A DNA stretch of 64,000 nucleotides from Parabacteroides faecis (lineage in GTDB: Bacteria; Bacteroidota; Bacteroidia; Bacteroidales; Tannerellaceae), in NCBI RefSeq assembly GCF_014647375.1, contig NZ_BMPB01000006.1:186001-250000 (forward strand), written 5' to 3'. The notes under the pieces were generated by a model. That model made no database searches, was not told where the DNA came from, and saw nothing but the letters and a program-made list of their open reading frames with translations. Position numbers and translations under genes: made by a program. Positions 29,785 through 38,436 of this stretch are shown piece after piece. Positions within the stretch are counted from its first letter, which is position 1. Every line of letters starts with the position of its first letter.

Positions 29785-30078
29785 TATCCCGAGAGCATCA
29801 ATAAATTGATCAGGCAGGTTTTCTGACTTTCCCGGCTTTGCAAGGCCTTCCCGACGGTATAGTTGATAGTTGACATGTGACAGTTGACAGATAAAATGCG
29901 GACAGAAAAACTGTCAATTGTCAACTTTCCACTGTCAACTGAATCGTCAGTGGCATGGAGTTGCAAGCATTTCCGGCAAGTGCCGGAACGGGATTACAGC
30001 AACGGGCATTGTTCCGGATTTGCACCGGATTCCCTCTCATCACCAGCAGAATGCTTCGTGATTCACCTTAATCCGATG
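29785..30078 (-). promoter_or_regulatory. cobalamin riboswitch 1 (hmu operon leader)
   Basis: Minus strand. All class-I B12 aptamer blocks are present in order: GGGAATCCGGTGCAAATCCG, GCCCGTTGCTGTAA, GCCACTG, GGGAAGGC and the B12 box AGTCAGAAAACCTGCC. A short hairpin with loop CUCGGG follows before hmuR. The stem between GCCACTG and GGGAAGGC holds a TTGACAG/CTGTCAA insert (29861-29942). Cobalamin binding is expected to repress the operon. Confidence 0.9.
29861..29942 (-). repeat. TTGACAG/CTGTCAA hairpin insert in riboswitch 1
   Basis: About 82 bases of near-heptameric TTGACAG units with inverted partners, flanked by ACGATTC and CGTCGGGAAGGC. It is nearly identical to the inserts at 33948, 38231 and 49389. 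Confidence 0.85.
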
Positions 30079-30086
30079 CAAAAGTA
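30079..30086 (-). promoter_or_regulatory. -7 promoter box of riboswitch 1 / hmu operon
   Basis: Minus strand TACTTTTG, directly before the aptamer, at the same offset as in the other four riboswitches of this window. Confidence 0.65.
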
Positions 30087-30089
30087 GTA

Positions 30090-30784
30090 AAGTATTTTTG
30101 AATATAAATACTATTTATTTATTAAAAAATCTTTTTGGTATTGTTTTGAAGTACAGGATAACTATTCTAAAATATTGTTTGCATGCAGGATGATTTGATC
30201 CAAGAATGTCAAAATGTTATTTTAGTAGATGTGTGGAACGATTGTGCCGGAAAGGTGATGGGATGGATGAGTTTTATAGGATTCTCAGAAGGTTTTAGTT
30301 TGTCAAAGAGAATGGGGTATTGCGGAATATGATATCGCGTAGAGAATATTTACTGGATTATTGTGTCTGTTTGTTTCTTGAAATAGATATTCCTGTTGTT
30401 TGTGCTATTTCATCTCTTGCCTGCTTTTTAGGTGTTCTGGAAGTGATAAACTGCTAAAAAACATCTAAATCAAGCCTGAAAAGGTATCGACTCCTCTTTT
30501 GTATAACTTATTTTAACGCTTTTTCCGTCTTAAATGGATCGTCACTTCATTTAAAACAAAAAAAAATTCGTTTTAAACGAAGTGGCAATTTCTTTAAAAT
30601 AAGTTTTAGGAAATGATTTGTGGAGATATATGTTAATTATTGTAACTTAAAATCTCCTGGAAGTGTTATTTAGGAAAGCTCTGCTGTTATTCATTTTATT
30701 AAATATAAAACATATTAATATTAGAAAGATGAATTTTAGATCATTTTGTTATAATCTGTTTTCTGTAAATAGAATAACCTATCG
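30090..30784. other. AT-rich gene-free spacer with nested inverted repeats
   Basis: About 700 bases between the nrdG stop and the riboswitch 1 promoter, with no coding signal. Outer arms AACTTATTTTAA (30505-30516) and TTAAAATAAGTT (30594-30605) enclose inner arms CACTTCATTTAAAAC (30543-30557) and GTTTTAAACGAAGTG (30570-30584). These could fold into one roughly 100-base hairpin. No other structure recognised. Confidence 0.6.
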
Positions 30785-31288
30785 CTAAATGATAAACGGA
30801 TTGTAATTATAGAAAACTACTTTTTTCTCTTTCAGCGATTTCTTTACATCGATCAATCTCTGGTTGCTGCTGCCACGGAACAAAAGACTTTCGTCGTGCA
30901 GAGACTGTTTGAATTTTCCGTCTACCAATACGTCGATATATTGAAGCAGTTCGGCCTGTTTGGGGTTTTGTAATAATCTCTCAAATTGATAACCCGTATA
31001 GCACCAGATATTTTTCCGGCTCTTTTCTTTGATGGCACGTGCCAGCTTGGTAAAGCCTTCCGGTTGGAACATCGGATCGCCACCGCTGAAAGTAACGTCG
31101 GCGAAGTCGTCTGCCAGGACTTTTTCCAAAATCTCTTCCGTCGGGGTTGGCTTGCCTTTCTTTATATCCCATGATTCCGGATTGTGGCAGCCCGGGCATT
31201 GGTTCGGGCATCCGGCAGCGTAGATAGCAGTCCGGAATCCCGGACCGTCTACAGTTGTATCCTCTATTATGTCAATAATCGAAAGCAT
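30785..31288 (-). CDS. nrdG: anaerobic ribonucleotide reductase activating enzyme
   Basis: 167 residues, radical-SAM activase. The cluster motif is CPNQCPGC (Cys27, Cys31, Cys34), the CxxxCxxC that binds the [4Fe-4S] cluster. It is followed by 'VTFSGGDPMFQPEG', the glycine-rich SAM-binding strand, and 'NIWCYTGY'. It generates the glycyl radical on NrdD under anaerobic conditions. It starts 25 bases after nrdD on the same strand, and the pair forms an operon. Confidence 0.95.
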   Translation of the reverse strand: MLSIIDIIEDTTVDGPGFRTAIYAAGCPNQCPGCHNPESWDIKKGKPTPTEEILEKVLADDFADVTFSGGDPMFQPEGFTKLARAIKEKSRKNIWCYTGYQFERLLQNPKQAELLQYIDVLVDGKFKQSLHDESLLFRGSSNQRLIDVKKSLKEKKVVFYNYNPFII

Positions 31289-31313
31289 GGTTTAATGAAT
31301 GTTCAATCATTTT

Positions 31314-33521
31314 TTAGTTATGTATAATACGATCATTTAGTTCCGCTAATTTGGCATTATTCCAGCGGTCGGTTGTCCCTACCAGGTAACCGGTGATGCG
31401 CTGTAACTTATCTAGGTGCTTGCTGCCGCACTTCGGACATTCTTCCATGTGAGCATCTGCATTTTCATAGCCGCATTCCAGGCAACGGTTACGGTTATGG
31501 TTTACCGAGCCGTATCCGATATTATATTTGTCCATCATGTCGACCACTTTCATGATCACTTCCGGGTTGTGGGTTGCATCGCCGTCTATTTCGACATAGA
31601 AGATATGACCGCCACCTGTTAATGCGTGGTAAGGAGCTTCTACTTCTGCTTTATGACGGGCACTGCATTTGTAATATACTGGGACATGGTTGGAGTTGGT
31701 ATAATACTCACGGTCGGTTATGCCGGGTAATATACCGAATTTCTTGCGGTCGCGTGCCGTGAATTTGCCGGAAAGACCTTCGGCCGGAGTTGCCAGCACA
31801 CTGTAATTATGCTGATATCGTTCCGAGAACTGATTTACGCGGTCGCGCATATAAGTGATAATTTTCAGACCTAGCTCCTGTGAAGCCGCGTCTTCGCCAT
31901 GATGTTTACCGGTCAGGGCAACCAGACATTCAGCCAGTCCGATGAATCCGATACCCAGTGTTCCTTGGTTGATAACCGGAGCGATCGTATCTGTCGGTTT
32001 TAACTTCTCGCTACCCAGCCAAAGTGAAGTCATCAGCAACGGGAACTGTTTGGCATAAGCTGTTTTCTGGAATTCCATACGCTCATGCAACTGGCGTGCA
32101 GTAATTTCCAGCATTTCGTCCAGCTTGGCAAAGAAGCGTGCGGTGCGGAGTTCTTTATCTTCGATATCCATACATTCGATAGCCAGGCGTACGATGTTAA
32201 TAGTCGAGAAAGAAATGTTTCCGCGTCCGATAGAAGTCTTCGGTCCAAAGCGATTCTCGAATACGCGGGTACGGCATCCCATTGTTGCTACCTCATACAT
32301 ATAACGTTGTGGGTCGTCCGCTTTCCAGTCTTCATGCTGGTTGAATGTAGCATCCAGGTTCAGGAAGTTCGGGAAGAAACGGCGGGCAGTCACTTTGCAT
32401 GCCAGTTCGTACAAGTCATAGTTGCGGTCTTCCGGCAGATAGCTGACGCCACGTTTCTTTTTCCATATCTGGATCGGGAAGATAGCCGTTTCGCCGTTGC
32501 CGACACCACGATAAGTACTTTTCAATATCTCACGAATGATGCAACGCCCTTCGGCTGAAGTATCCGTACCGTAGTTGATAGAGCTGAACACCACCTGGTT
32601 GCCACCGCGTGAATGAATGGTGTTCATATTGTGAATGAAAGCTTCCATCGACTGATGGACACGGCTGACAGTTTTATTAATAGCATGCTGTATGATCCGT
32701 TTGTCACCGCTCAGGCCATCCAGCGGACGCGTTACATAGTCGTCCAGTTCTTTATTATACAGATGTGAGTAATCCACGCCGTTCAGGTCTTCCAGGTTCT
32801 TGATCTCTTCAATAAAGCTGTTGCGTACGTAAGGAGCCAGATAGAAGTCAAAAGCAGGAATAGCCTGTCCGCCGTGCATTTCGTTCTGAGCTGTTTCCAG
32901 GGAGATGCAGCCTAAGATACTAGCTGTCTCGATGCGTTTTGCCGGGCGTGATTCGCCATGTCCGGCAGAGAATCCATATTTAAGGATGCGGTCCAGCGGA
33001 TGCTGAACGCATGTCAGGCTCTTGGTCGGGTAATAATCTTTATCATGAATGTGCAGGTAGTTGTTTGCAACGGCTTCTTTTACCTCTTCACTCAACAGGT
33101 AATCGTCGACGAACGGTTTGGTGGTTTCACTGGAGAATTTCATCATCATACCTGCAGGAGTATCTGCATTCATATTGGCATTTTCGCGCGTGATATCGTT
33201 CGATTTAATGTTGATAATCTCCAGGAACATATCGCGTGTTTTAGCTTTACGGGCAACACTGCGCTGGTTACGGTAAGCGATATATTTCTGTGCAACGTCC
33301 TTACGGCTACTGTTCATTAGTTCCAGTTCGACTGCATCCTGTATCGCTTCGACTGTCATTTGCGGTTCTCCTTTGAATGAAATATGATCCGTAATCTGGC
33401 GGATCAGCTGCAAATCCTCCCCATTTTCTGTATGCAGCATGGCTTTTCGTATCGCTGTTACTATCTTCTCCTCATTAAATCCGACGATACGTCCATCCCG
33501 TTTGATAACTGTTTGTATCAT
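31314..33521 (-). CDS. nrdD: class III (anaerobic) ribonucleoside-triphosphate reductase
   Basis: 735 residues. The N-terminal ATP-cone (about 1-95, 'VIKRDGRIVGFNEEKIVTAI') senses ATP/dATP. The catalytic barrel follows, then a C-terminal zinc site (CLECGY...CPKCGS, near 670-695) and the glycyl-radical loop 'RITGYLVGT' with the radical Gly near 711. It makes dNTPs from NTPs without oxygen or B12, so it does not compete for cobalamin with the riboswitch-linked functions nearby. A TAnnTTTG promoter lies at 33561-33568. Confidence 0.96.
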   Translation of the reverse strand: MIQTVIKRDGRIVGFNEEKIVTAIRKAMLHTENGEDLQLIRQITDHISFKGEPQMTVEAIQDAVELELMNSSRKDVAQKYIAYRNQRSVARKAKTRDMFLEIINIKSNDITRENANMNADTPAGMMMKFSSETTKPFVDDYLLSEEVKEAVANNYLHIHDKDYYPTKSLTCVQHPLDRILKYGFSAGHGESRPAKRIETASILGCISLETAQNEMHGGQAIPAFDFYLAPYVRNSFIEEIKNLEDLNGVDYSHLYNKELDDYVTRPLDGLSGDKRIIQHAINKTVSRVHQSMEAFIHNMNTIHSRGGNQVVFSSINYGTDTSAEGRCIIREILKSTYRGVGNGETAIFPIQIWKKKRGVSYLPEDRNYDLYELACKVTARRFFPNFLNLDATFNQHEDWKADDPQRYMYEVATMGCRTRVFENRFGPKTSIGRGNISFSTINIVRLAIECMDIEDKELRTARFFAKLDEMLEITARQLHERMEFQKTAYAKQFPLLMTSLWLGSEKLKPTDTIAPVINQGTLGIGFIGLAECLVALTGKHHGEDAASQELGLKIITYMRDRVNQFSERYQHNYSVLATPAEGLSGKFTARDRKKFGILPGITDREYYTNSNHVPVYYKCSARHKAEVEAPYHALTGGGHIFYVEIDGDATHNPEVIMKVVDMMDKYNIGYGSVNHNRNRCLECGYENADAHMEECPKCGSKHLDKLQRITGYLVGTTDRWNNAKLAELNDRIIHN

Positions 33522-33560
33522 GATAAAATTGATAATATATTTATGTTGTTTTTACTCCAA

Positions 33561-33568
33561 CAAAGGTA
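33561..33568 (-). promoter_or_regulatory. -7 promoter box for nrdDG
   Basis: Minus strand TACCTTTG, 40 bases before the nrdD ATG. The spacer 33569-33808 to the divergent riboswitch 2 promoter holds no other recognised element. Confidence 0.6.
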
Positions 33569-33808
33569 TGCTTAAACTATATATGGTGTTCTTTTTGGAA
33601 AACTTTTAACGAGTTAAATTATGTCAATCTTCTGATTATTAGATATGAAATAAAGAAAAGTGGAAAACTTTTAGATTTTTTATGTTGAAAATGTTTCCCA
33701 AAAAGGATAGTCAAGTGTGAGTTCTCTTCTAACCATTGCATTATCAGCCTCTTATGTGTCCCGATAAAAAATATGCACAATCTGGAGTAAAATGTGTAAT
33801 ATTTTCTC

Positions 33809-33816
33809 TACATTTG
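33809..33816 (+). promoter_or_regulatory. -7 promoter box of riboswitch 2
   Basis: TACATTTG, immediately followed by the aptamer start CCGCCGAATCGG. Same layout as the other riboswitches. Confidence 0.65.
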
Positions 33817-34120
33817 CCGCCGAATCGGTTCTGTATTATCTGGTCGGGTGATACAGATTAAAAGGGAATCGGGTGTAAATCCCGGACAGTCCCGCTGCTG
33901 TGAAGCTCCGTTCAACATTCTGAAAACAACTAATGCCACTGACGATTCAGTTGACAGTGGAAAGTTGACAGTAGACAGTTTTTCTGTCCGTATTTATCTG
34001 TCAACTGTCACATGTCAACTATCAACTTTCCGTCGGGAAGGCTTCAGGATGGGAGTCAGTCAGAAGACCTGCCATTCATTAAAGGCTCATGTCCTCGTGG
34101 GTTAGGATACGGGTTCGAAA
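33817..34120 (+). promoter_or_regulatory. cobalamin riboswitch 2 (carboxylase operon leader)
   Basis: Aptamer blocks GGGAATCGGGTGTAAATCCC, GTCCCGCTGCTGTGAAGC, GCCACTG, GGGAAGGC and AGTCAGAAGACCTGCC are in order. The hairpin TCCTCGTGGGTTAGGA near 34090 can kiss CCCGC upstream through GUGGG. It carries a TTGACAG-type insert. It leads into a 71-residue Cys-rich protein gene and the carboxylase genes, about 30 bases before ATG 34150. Confidence 0.92.
33948..34030 (+). repeat. TTGACAG/CTGTCAA hairpin insert in riboswitch 2
   Basis: Near-identical to the insert in riboswitch 1, at the same place in the variable stem. Confidence 0.85.
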
Positions 34121-34149
34121 AGATTGTTTATTTCAAAAATTATCAGATT

Positions 34150-34365
34150 ATGGAGAAAGATTGTCCGCGTTGTGGGGTCTCCTTTGTATGCCGGGTAGAC
34201 GATATCTCTGCCTGTCATTGTGCACCTGTGAAATTGGATGAGCTCCAGCTTGCTTATGTAAAGATGCATTATCCGGGATGCTTATGCAATTCCTGTTTGA
34301 ATGAGATAAAGAAATATTTCTATGCCTGCGAGGTGAATCCCCGCTATAAACATTTAAAGCATTGA
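34150..34365 (+). CDS. small Cys-rich (CWC-like) protein, first gene after riboswitch 2
   Basis: 71 residues. The N-terminus is MEKDCPRCG with a CxxC pair; a CHC follows near residue 24 and 'CLCNSC' near 45, eight cysteines in total, suggesting a bound metal such as zinc. It resembles the Cys-rich CWC family of unknown function. A paralogue lies at 38437 after riboswitch 3, sharing MEK-C-RCG and CLC-SC-...KxxFYA. The stop overlaps or abuts the next gene (ATG 34367). I take ATG 34150 rather than a longer frame that would run into the riboswitch. Function unknown. Confidence 0.75.
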   Translation: MEKDCPRCGVSFVCRVDDISACHCAPVKLDELQLAYVKMHYPGCLCNSCLNEIKKYFYACEVNPRYKHLKH

Positions 34366-34366
34366 T

Positions 34367-35881
34367 ATGATACGGAAAATATTGATCGCAAATCGTGGTG
34401 AGATCGCGGTGCGTGTGATGCGCTCCTGCCGGGAGATGGGAATACAGTCTGTGGCTGTATTTTCGGAAGCCGACCGGGCTGCCCGGCACGTGCTTTATGC
34501 CGATGAAGCTTGCCTGATAGGCCCTGCGGCCTCCAAAGAGAGTTATCTGGATATTGAAAAAATTATTCAGGCAGCCAAACTTCATAAGGCAGATGCTATT
34601 CACCCCGGTTATGGCTTTCTTTCGGAGAATGCCGCTTTTGCCCGGAGATGTAAGGAAGAAAGGATCATTTTTATCGGCCCGGCTCCTGAAACGATGGAAG
34701 CGATGGGAGATAAGATCTCTGCCCGCAAACGTATGATCGAAGCCGGCGTACCGGTAGTTCCCGGAACACAGCAGCCGTTGCAGAGTGCGGAAGAGGCAGT
34801 TCGGGTTTGTAAGGAGATCGGTTTTCCTGTGATGCTGAAAGCATCGATGGGCGGCGGTGGAAAAGGGATGCGGCTTATTTATAAAGAGGAAGAGGTGGTG
34901 GAAGCCTATAATTCCGCCCGTTCGGAATCTCTTTCTTCTTTTGGAGACGATACTGTTTATCTGGAGAAGTTTGTGGAAGAGCCTCATCATATCGAATTTC
35001 AGATTCTGGGCGATAATCACGGGAACGTGATCCATCTCTGCGAACGTGAATGTTCGGTACAACGGCGTAACCAGAAGATCGTAGAAGAAAGCCCGTCACC
35101 GTTTATTACGGCTGAATTGCGGAAAGATATGGGAGAGAAAGCTGTAGCTGCGGCAAAGGCCGTTCATTATTCCGGTGCAGGTACCATCGAATTTCTGGTG
35201 GACAAACATCGGAATTTTTATTTCCTGGAAATGAATACCCGCCTGCAGGTGGAGCATCCTATCACGGAAGAAGTATTGGGTGTCGACCTTGTAAAAGAAC
35301 AGATCCGGGTGGCTAACGATGAGCCGCTCCATATCCGTCAGGAAGAGATAGCCCAGCGTGGCCATGCTATCGAATGCCGTATCTGTGCGGAAGATACCGA
35401 AGCCGGATTTATGCCGTCTCCCGGTGTGATCAGGCAACTGACGGAACCGAACGGTATCGGTGTCCGTGTGGACAGTTATGTGTACGAAGGATATGAGATA
35501 CCGGTTTATTACGACCCGATGATCGGCAAACTGATCGTATGGGCGACCAACCGCCAGTATGCAATCGAACGTATGCGGCGTGTACTGCACGAATACAAGA
35601 TCACCGGATTGAAAACCAATATCAGCTATCTGCGCCGGATCATGGATACGACTGATTTTGTACAGGGGAAATATGATACTTCTTTTATTGCGAAAAATGC
35701 GGAACAATTACAGCATCCGGTAAGTGAGAGTGGTACGGAAACCGAGAATGTGGCTATGATCGCTGCCTATATCGATTATCTGATCAACCTGGAGGAAAAC
35801 AAGTCGGGGTTGGCGTCGGATAACCGTCCTATCAGCCGCTGGCGTGAGTTCGGTCTTCAGAAAGGCGTCTTGCGCATTTAA
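34367..35881 (+). CDS. biotin carboxylase subunit of an acyl-CoA carboxylase
   Basis: 504 residues, AccC/PccA-type biotin carboxylase. 'KILIANRGEIAVRVMRSCRE' starts the N-terminal domain. The ATP-grasp glycine loop is 'MLKASMGGGGKGMRLIYKEE', followed by 'HIEFQILGDNHGNVIHLCER', 'FLEMNTRLQVEHPITEEVLG' (metal and bicarbonate site) and 'GHAIECRICAEDTEAGFMPS'. It carboxylates biotin on the BCCP encoded next. With the following BCCP and carboxyltransferase it forms a three-subunit carboxylase, probably propionyl-CoA or methylmalonyl-CoA acting. It lies under B12 riboswitch 2. Confidence 0.92.
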   Translation: MIRKILIANRGEIAVRVMRSCREMGIQSVAVFSEADRAARHVLYADEACLIGPAASKESYLDIEKIIQAAKLHKADAIHPGYGFLSENAAFARRCKEERIIFIGPAPETMEAMGDKISARKRMIEAGVPVVPGTQQPLQSAEEAVRVCKEIGFPVMLKASMGGGGKGMRLIYKEEEVVEAYNSARSESLSSFGDDTVYLEKFVEEPHHIEFQILGDNHGNVIHLCERECSVQRRNQKIVEESPSPFITAELRKDMGEKAVAAAKAVHYSGAGTIEFLVDKHRNFYFLEMNTRLQVEHPITEEVLGVDLVKEQIRVANDEPLHIRQEEIAQRGHAIECRICAEDTEAGFMPSPGVIRQLTEPNGIGVRVDSYVYEGYEIPVYYDPMIGKLIVWATNRQYAIERMRRVLHEYKITGLKTNISYLRRIMDTTDFVQGKYDTSFIAKNAEQLQHPVSESGTETENVAMIAAYIDYLINLEENKSGLASDNRPISRWREFGLQKGVLRI

Positions 35882-35917
35882 TAATTGGCTCATTAGCATA
35901 TTAGAAAATTATTCATT

Positions 35918-36439
35918 ATGGAAATACATATAGGAAAAAGAGTGGCGGATGTATCGCTGGTCAGCAAGGAAGGGAATAAGGTGCAGTTGACGATAGACGG
36001 TGTCCCTTATGAAGTCGATATTATGATGGCCGAGAACGGTGCCTGCTCTATTTTGCACAACGGTAATTCGTATAATGCCGAACTGATCCGGGGAGAAGGA
36101 GGCAAAAGTTATACGGTGAATACACATTTCCTGTCTTATGCCGTCGATATTGTCGATACACAGATGAAATATCTGCGTATGCGTAAGAGCAGCGAAGAAC
36201 GGCAGGATAACAAGATCGTTTCTCCTATGCCCGGAAAAGTCGTGAAGGTACTGGTGGAGAAAGGCGACCGTCTGGAAGCCGGAGATATCGTCGTCGTGAT
36301 AGAGGCGATGAAGATGCAGAGTAATTATAAGGTAAGTTCAGCTTGTACGGTACGTGAAGTATTGGTCAAAGAAGGAGATTCGGTAGCAAGCAACCAGGTT
36401 CTTCTGTCGCTGGACGTAATAACAGATAAAGAAGAATAA
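35918..36439 (+). CDS. biotin carboxyl carrier protein
   Basis: 173 residues. The C-terminal biotinyl domain has the EAMKMQ motif with biotin Lys132, preceded by 'VSPMPGKVVKVLVEKGD'. The N-terminal roughly 90 residues form a beta-rich region of the type found in propionyl-CoA carboxylase and oxaloacetate-decarboxylase carriers. It shuttles carboxybiotin between the biotin carboxylase and the carboxyltransferase. One base separates it from the next gene, so the subunits are translated together. Confidence 0.92.
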   Translation: MEIHIGKRVADVSLVSKEGNKVQLTIDGVPYEVDIMMAENGACSILHNGNSYNAELIRGEGGKSYTVNTHFLSYAVDIVDTQMKYLRMRKSSEERQDNKIVSPMPGKVVKVLVEKGDRLEAGDIVVVIEAMKMQSNYKVSSACTVREVLVKEGDSVASNQVLLSLDVITDKEE

Positions 36440-36440
36440 A

Positions 36441-37973
36441 ATGGGAAAGGAACAGTTGTATAAGACCTTTGAAGAACTGGATAAGACAGCTTCGCAGGGA
36501 GGTGGTATTACCCGTATCGAAAAGCAGCATGAATCCGGCCGGATGACAGCCCGCGAACGGATCGATATGTTGCTGGATAAAGGGACGTTCAACGAATTGG
36601 ATAAATTTGTGGTTCACCGCTGTACGAATTTCGGCATGGATAAGAATAAAATCCCCGGCGACGGGATCGTATCTGGCTACGGTAAAGTAGACGGACGGCA
36701 AGTCTTTGTCTATGCCTACGACTTTACGACCTACGGAGGTACGTTGAGCGCGACGAATGCCGCCAAGATAGTGAAAGTTCAGCAACTGGCACTAAAAAGC
36801 GGTTCACCGGTCATTGCCCTGAACGATTCGGGAGGAGCCCGTATCCAGGAAGGTGTGAACAGCCTGGCCGGATATGCTTCTATTTTTTATCAGAATACGA
36901 TGGCCTCGGGTGTCGTTCCTCAGATCTCGGCTATTCTGGGACCTTGTGCCGGTGGGGCCTGTTATTCTCCGGCATTGACTGATTTTATCTTTATGGTAAA
37001 GGATAAAAGCCACATGTTCATTACCGGACCGGATGTAGTCAAGGCGGTCACTCATGAGGAAGTGGGGAAGGAAGAACTGGGCGGTGCCTATACGCATAGC
37101 AGTAAGAGCGGTGTCACCCATTTTATGTGCGATACGGAAGAGGAAACATTGATGAGCATTCGTGAATTGTTGAGTTTCCTTCCTTCAAATAATATGGAGG
37201 ATGCACCGGTCGTTTCCTGTTCCGACGATGTCCGGCGTGAAGATGAAGCTTTGCAGCAGGTGATCCCGGATGATCCGAATGTGCCTTACGATATCAAAGA
37301 TATTATAGAACCAGTTGTCGATAATCATTATTTCTTCGAGGTAATGCCTCATTTTGCAAAGAATATCGTAGTCGGTTTCGCCCGCTTGGGCGGACGTTCG
37401 GTAGGTATCGTTGCCAATCAACCGGCATTTCTGGCGGGTGTGTTGGATATCGATGCTTCCGATAAGGCGGCACGCTTTATCCGCTTCTGTGATTGTTTCA
37501 ACATCCCGTTGATCACATTTGAAGATGTTCCGGGATTTTTGCCCGGTTGCCAGCAGGAACATGACGGTATTATCCGCCACGGCGCCAAGATCGTGTATGC
37601 TTATGCGGAAGCGACCGTTCCCAAGATCACGCTGATTACCCGGAAAGCCTATGGCGGTGCTTATATCGTGATGTCGAGCAAACCGACCGGAGCCGATATA
37701 AACCTGGCCTATCCGATGGCTGAAATCGCCGTGATGGGAGCTGAAGGTGCTGTGAATATCCTGTACCGGAAAGCAACCGGCGAAGAAAAAGAACAGGCAA
37801 TGAAAGAGTATACCGAGCAATTCTCCAATCCTTACCGGGCAGCCGAACAAGGATTTATCGATGAGATTATCATGCCGAGGCAAACTCGCTTCAAACTGAT
37901 ACAGGCGCTGGAGATGGCGAAGAACAAGAGCCAGAGCAATCCGCCGAAGAAACATGGCAATATGCCATTATAA
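36441..37973 (+). CDS. acyl-CoA carboxyltransferase (propionyl-CoA carboxylase beta / methylmalonyl-CoA decarboxylase alpha type)
   Basis: 510 residues, crotonase-fold carboxyltransferase. Seen: 'HESGRMTARERIDMLLDKGT', 'VYAYDFTTYGGTLS', 'ALNDSGGARIQEGVNSLAGY' (oxyanion region), 'GPCAGGACYSPALTDFIFMV', 'ITFEDVPGFLPGCQQE' and 'RKAYGGAYIVMSSK'. These fit PccB/MmdA substrates of propionyl-CoA size. No membrane beta subunit (MmdB) or delta/gamma subunit is nearby, so it is not a sodium-pump decarboxylase cluster here. Direction in vivo, carboxylating propionyl-CoA or decarboxylating methylmalonyl-CoA, cannot be told. Last gene of the riboswitch 2 operon; a terminator follows. Confidence 0.92.
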   Translation: MGKEQLYKTFEELDKTASQGGGITRIEKQHESGRMTARERIDMLLDKGTFNELDKFVVHRCTNFGMDKNKIPGDGIVSGYGKVDGRQVFVYAYDFTTYGGTLSATNAAKIVKVQQLALKSGSPVIALNDSGGARIQEGVNSLAGYASIFYQNTMASGVVPQISAILGPCAGGACYSPALTDFIFMVKDKSHMFITGPDVVKAVTHEEVGKEELGGAYTHSSKSGVTHFMCDTEEETLMSIRELLSFLPSNNMEDAPVVSCSDDVRREDEALQQVIPDDPNVPYDIKDIIEPVVDNHYFFEVMPHFAKNIVVGFARLGGRSVGIVANQPAFLAGVLDIDASDKAARFIRFCDCFNIPLITFEDVPGFLPGCQQEHDGIIRHGAKIVYAYAEATVPKITLITRKAYGGAYIVMSSKPTGADINLAYPMAEIAVMGAEGAVNILYRKATGEEKEQAMKEYTEQFSNPYRAAEQGFIDEIIMPRQTRFKLIQALEMAKNKSQSNPPKKHGNMPL

Positions 37974-38007
37974 CGATTTGATTTTGTTGTTAGAATTTAT
38001 GAATGGC

Positions 38008-38045
38008 AATCCCTGTCGACCGTGAGGCTGGCAGGGATTTTTTTA
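38008..38045 (+). terminator. terminator after the carboxylase operon
   Basis: AATCCCTG and CAGGGATT pair with a 16-base loop, followed by a run of T. Confidence 0.8.
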
Positions 38046-38091
38046 TTGTAAAAAACTTATGATTAAATAGTTGTTATATCTTTTTATTTTG

Positions 38092-38099
38092 TAGTTTTG
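38092..38099 (+). promoter_or_regulatory. -7 promoter box of riboswitch 3
   Basis: TAGTTTTG, with a TTG about 19 bases upstream, directly before the aptamer. Confidence 0.65.
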
Positions 38100-38400
38100 C
38101 CGTCGAATTGGTTCCGTATCGTCTGGTCGGATGATGTGGATTAAAAGGGAATCGGGTGTAAATCCCGGACAGTCCCGCTGCTGTGAAGCTCCGTTCAACA
38201 TTCTGAAAACAACTAATGCCACTGACGATTCAGTTGACAGTGGAGAGTTGACAGTTGACAGTTTTTCTGTCAGTATTTTATCTGTCAACTGTTATCTGTC
38301 AACTGTCAACTATTGCGTCGGGAAGGCTTCAGGATGGGAGTCAGTCAGAAGACCTGCCGTTCATTAAAGGCTGTTTTTCTCGTGGGTTAGAAAAGTAGTT
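38100..38400 (+). promoter_or_regulatory. cobalamin riboswitch 3 (AspT-like transporter leader)
   Basis: Same block order as riboswitch 2. The stretch from TTAAAAGGGAATCGGG to the insert (about 100 bases) is identical to riboswitch 2. B12 box AGTCAGAAGACCTGCC at about 38343; loop CUCGUGGG at 38381-38388. Confidence 0.92.
38231..38312 (+). repeat. TTGACAG/CTGTCAA hairpin insert in riboswitch 3
   Basis: Same family and site as in riboswitches 1, 2 and 4, slightly diverged in the right arm. Confidence 0.85.
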
Positions 38401-38421
38401 CGAAAAGAATATTTATCGTTT

Positions 38422-38432
38422 AAGGAGGTAAC
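38422..38432 (+). promoter_or_regulatory. strong Shine-Dalgarno sequence before the small Cys-rich gene
   Basis: AAGGAGGTAAC, 5-8 bases before ATG 38437, is a near-perfect anti-16S match. This is unusual because Bacteroidetes genes mostly lack such sites. Confidence 0.6.
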
Positions 38433-38436
38433 ATTT

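Noticed and set aside
34012-34149. Longer start for the Cys-rich protein running back into riboswitch 2
   Set aside because: It would translate aptamer sequence; ATG 34150 matches the paralogue's MEK start.
36441-37973. Sodium-pumping methylmalonyl-CoA decarboxylase cluster
   Set aside because: No membrane beta subunit or small delta/gamma subunits are encoded nearby, and a biotin carboxylase is present, so a soluble carboxylase fits better.
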